From: an uncultured Clostridia bacterium
Lineage (GTDB): Bacteria > Bacillota > Clostridia > Oscillospirales > Acutalibacteraceae
Length of the DNA stretch: 8,815 bases
NCBI GenBank assembly: GCA_946610835.1
Contig: CAMOCU010000025.1
Span: 1-8,815 of the forward strand
Reading direction: 5' to 3'
The notes under the pieces are model-generated. The model had not been told where the DNA came from. It did not search any database and saw only the letters and a list, made by a program, of their open reading frames with translations. Of this stretch, positions 6,607-8,815 are shown one piece after another (position 1 is the first letter of the stretch; each line of letters starts with the position of its first letter). A program made the translations under genes and the position numbers.

Positions 6607-8815
6607 ATGCGAAAGTATATGCGGATTCTTCTGGCGGTCGTGCTGTGCGCGGCAATGCTGGCAGGGACGGTTTCCGGGGCCTTTGCCGCGCCGGAACGCG
6701 CACCGTTGCAAGTGGGCGTGGTGTCCGACATCCATTATTTCGCCGAAAAAATGACCGGCAACTGGTGTGACGCGTTCATGCAGTGGCAGGCAAAGGATTT
6801 CCATGAGCGGTACGAAACGCCCGCACTGCTGGATTCCGCGCTGACAGCGCTGGCGGCGCATGCCAAAGAGAACGGCATGAAGTATGTTCTGCTGCCGGGT
6901 GATCTGTCGGCCAACGGCGAATATGATGCGCACGCCGAACTCGCGCAGCGGCTCGAACAGTTCGAGCAGGAGACCGGTCTGTCGGTGATTGTCATCAACG
7001 GCAACCACGACATCAACAATTACAATGCGTTCACTTTCGAGGGCGGGCAAAAGCGTTCCGCACGCCGCACAACGCCCGAAGAATTCCGTGAACTGTATAA
7101 AAATCTCGGATTCGACCTTGCGTATCATACCTTTATCCCCAAATCGGGCAAGGCCGGCATGTTGTCCTATTCTGTACAGCTGAACGGCGGATACCGCTTG
7201 ATCGTTCTTGATGTGTGCCGCTATTCCGCCGATGTTTCGCCCAAGGGCAAAGATTACGCGGAAGTGGGCGGGCAAATTACAGACGAGCTGATGCAGTGGG
7301 CACTCGATGAAATCGCAGACGCCAAGGCAAGCGGCGAGGCTGTCATCGGTATGGAGCACCACTCCTTGGTGGAGCATTTCCGTCTGCATACCGATGTGTT
7401 CCAGCCCTTTACTGTGGACGACTGGCAGGAGCGCGCTGAAGCGTTTGCCGATGCAGGCCTGTCGTACATGTTGACCGGGCATCTGCACGATGTGAGCGTG
7501 TCCGACCATGTGAGCGACGAGGGCAACGTTCTGTACGACGTGAGCACGCCGTCGCTGACGGGATTCCCCAACTATTTCCGCGAGATCTGTTTCGACAATA
7601 CAGGCGATATTCTGACGGCCGACGTGCAGACGTTTGACGTCGATTGTGTCAAGCCGGTGACGATCCGCGGCGTGGAAATGGAGCAGCCGTTCCGTTACTA
7701 TTCGTTTAACAAATCGTACAAGGGCACCATCAGCGATCTTGCGCTTTCCGGGTTGACAGAAATATTCAACAAAGTTTTCGGCTCGCTGGAATCGGACGGC
7801 AGCTTGCTGACCGCGCTCAAAACGGGATTCAATATCGACGTGCAGGCGCTGGTCGAAAAGTATGTGCATGTGCGTTTGGGCTCGATCGACATTTTTACCG
7901 AGAAAAATGTGATGAGCTTCCTGGATGATCTTGACAAACAGGTTCAGGAGAAGATTCTCAAATCCCGCACCGAAACCGAAGCGCTTGTGCGCCGGATCGT
8001 GGACAAAGCCGTGGCGTTCCGCGTGTCCGATCTGCCGTGCGACAAGTATCTGGATACATATGGCTTTGGCCATACATCCGGTCCCTCGACACTTGAGGAT
8101 GCGGCTTACAGCACGCTGGTCGATCAGTATGAGGGCAACCAGACGCTCGAGGATGACCCGTTCCTGCAGGATGTGGTGAATTATTTCCGCAATTCAACCG
8201 GCGGCGAGGATTTCGCACGGTATCTGTATGAAATTGTGCTGCAGGATGTGTTGGAGGACACGCTGCTGTCCAAGCTGCAGCTCAACCTGGACACGCTGTT
8301 TCCGAGCGGCACGCTTGGCCATGTGAGCATGAGTATGTTCGACGGCCTGCTTTCACTGGTGCTGCGCGGGGACAAGAGCTATACAAACGTTCTTAACGCC
8401 ATTCTCGGCCTGGGCATATTCCCGGAATTCGAAGACATCGATTCCGCCGCGGCGTATTTTGCCGCGCAGGTTGCCACACCTGCCCAGATGCAGGCTTGGG
8501 GTGAAACGATCGCCTTTATGATCGAGGATCTGATGGTGGATCACGGCGACGGCGAGGATCTGACGCGTTTGCTGGTGCCGACCGTGCGCACACCCGAAGC
8601 AACGCAGGCAAACGACCGCCTGCCGACGCTTGTCACGGTGACGCCCGGCGAGGACGCCGCGACAAGCCGCACGATCAGCTGGTATACTAAATTCAGCGTG
8701 ACCGGTTCCGATGTCGAACTGGTGCCGTACAGCGAAAATCCGTCTTTTTCCGGCGTGCCGACGCGTTCCGGTGTAACAGGCAGCTGCACGCGGCACGACC
8801 GCGCTTATCCCGGTG
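6607..8815 (+). CDS. Secreted calcineurin-like metallophosphoesterase, multidomain (3' partial)
   Basis: Exported dinuclear-metal phosphoesterase; substrate unknown (phosphomonoester, nucleotide or cell-wall phosphate are possible). The frame runs open for 736 residues to the window end. A Sec signal peptide has MRKYMR, a hydrophobic core and a probable cut after AFA at residue 27; the Cys at 14 does not fit a lipobox. The first phosphoesterase domain, about 33-340, has every metal-binding motif: DIH (Asp41, His43), GDLSANGE (Asp99), GNHD (132-135), MEHHS (His251/252) and GHLH (291-294). Residues about 345-655 are mostly helical and acidic and match no domain I recognise. From about residue 672 the sequence LPTLVTVTPGED and a later ISWYTKF resemble the Fn3-like N-terminal domain of purple acid phosphatases, which normally precedes a second phosphoesterase domain. 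That part would lie beyond the window. Probably co-transcribed with GH3 and rmuC. Confidence 0.87.
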   Translation, partial: MRKYMRILLAVVLCAAMLAGTVSGAFAAPERAPLQVGVVSDIHYFAEKMTGNWCDAFMQWQAKDFHERYETPALLDSALTALAAHAKENGMKYVLLPGDLSANGEYDAHAELAQRLEQFEQETGLSVIVINGNHDINNYNAFTFEGGQKRSARRTTPEEFRELYKNLGFDLAYHTFIPKSGKAGMLSYSVQLNGGYRLIVLDVCRYSADVSPKGKDYAEVGGQITDELMQWALDEIADAKASGEAVIGMEHHSLVEHFRLHTDVFQPFTVDDWQERAEAFADAGLSYMLTGHLHDVSVSDHVSDEGNVLYDVSTPSLTGFPNYFREICFDNTGDILTADVQTFDVDCVKPVTIRGVEMEQPFRYYSFNKSYKGTISDLALSGLTEIFNKVFGSLESDGSLLTALKTGFNIDVQALVEKYVHVRLGSIDIFTEKNVMSFLDDLDKQVQEKILKSRTETEALVRRIVDKAVAFRVSDLPCDKYLDTYGFGHTSGPSTLEDAAYSTLVDQYEGNQTLEDDPFLQDVVNYFRNSTGGEDFARYLYEIVLQDVLEDTLLSKLQLNLDTLFPSGTLGHVSMSMFDGLLSLVLRGDKSYTNVLNAILGLGIFPEFEDIDSAAAYFAAQVATPAQMQAWGETIAFMIEDLMVDHGDGEDLTRLLVPTVRTPEATQANDRLPTLVTVTPGEDAATSRTISWYTKFSVTGSDVELVPYSENPSFSGVPTRSGVTGSCTRHDRAYPG

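Noticed and set aside
6607..6690. Lipoprotein signal at the Cys in the phosphoesterase leader
   Set aside because: The residues before the Cys (VVL) do not fit a lipobox, and a good AFA signal peptidase I site follows.
6580..8073. 497-codon minus-strand frame opposite the phosphoesterase
   Set aside because: The plus strand has a signal peptide and all metallophosphoesterase motifs, while this frame shows only low-information sequence.

Overview
The window looks like a chromosomal piece of a GC-rich, gut-type Firmicute (Clostridia, most like Oscillospiraceae/Ruminococcaceae relatives). The reasons are sigma-A promoters and AGGAGG-type ribosome binding sites, high GC in third codon positions, and a mix of GH36, GH3, tannase-like and secreted phosphoesterase genes next to rmuC. 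The genus cannot be fixed from the sequence alone. There is no phage, transposase, CRISPR, rRNA or tRNA signal.

Layout. (1) nt 1-1341, plus: the 3' two-thirds of a GH36 alpha-galactosidase-type glycosidase; its N-terminal part lies outside the window. (2) nt 1342-1479: a short convergent intergenic region holding a 17-bp hairpin. (3) nt 1480-2730, minus: a subtype B bacterial tannase (alpha/beta hydrolase) fragment. It lacks the N-terminal part carrying the nucleophilic serine and has no credible start codon, so it is called a pseudogene or gene remnant. It carries four 24-bp tandem repeats. (4) nt 2731-2863: an AT-rich segment ending in a very good sigma-A promoter. (5) From that promoter, plus strand: rmuC (2864-4090), a GH3 beta-glucosidase-type enzyme (4126-6567) and a secreted metallophosphoesterase (6607 to beyond the window end). 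Gaps are 35 and 39 nt with no terminator between, so the three probably form one operon.

How the genes may work together. GH36 and GH3 would release galactose, glucose or related sugars from plant oligosaccharides and glycosides. An intact tannase would have hydrolysed galloyl esters, which fits plant-polyphenol use, but the copy here should be catalytically dead. The phosphoesterase is exported and seems to have two phosphoesterase modules: a complete calcineurin-like domain, a long helical region of unknown function, then the start of a purple-acid-phosphatase N-terminal (Fn3-like) domain at the window edge. RmuC is a membrane-anchored coiled-coil protein linked to DNA recombination; its pairing with sugar and phosphate scavenging enzymes looks like gene order rather than an obvious pathway.

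No clear new defence or mobile system is visible. The most unusual items are the decapitated tannase abutting the rmuC promoter region and the apparent tandem phosphoesterase architecture.
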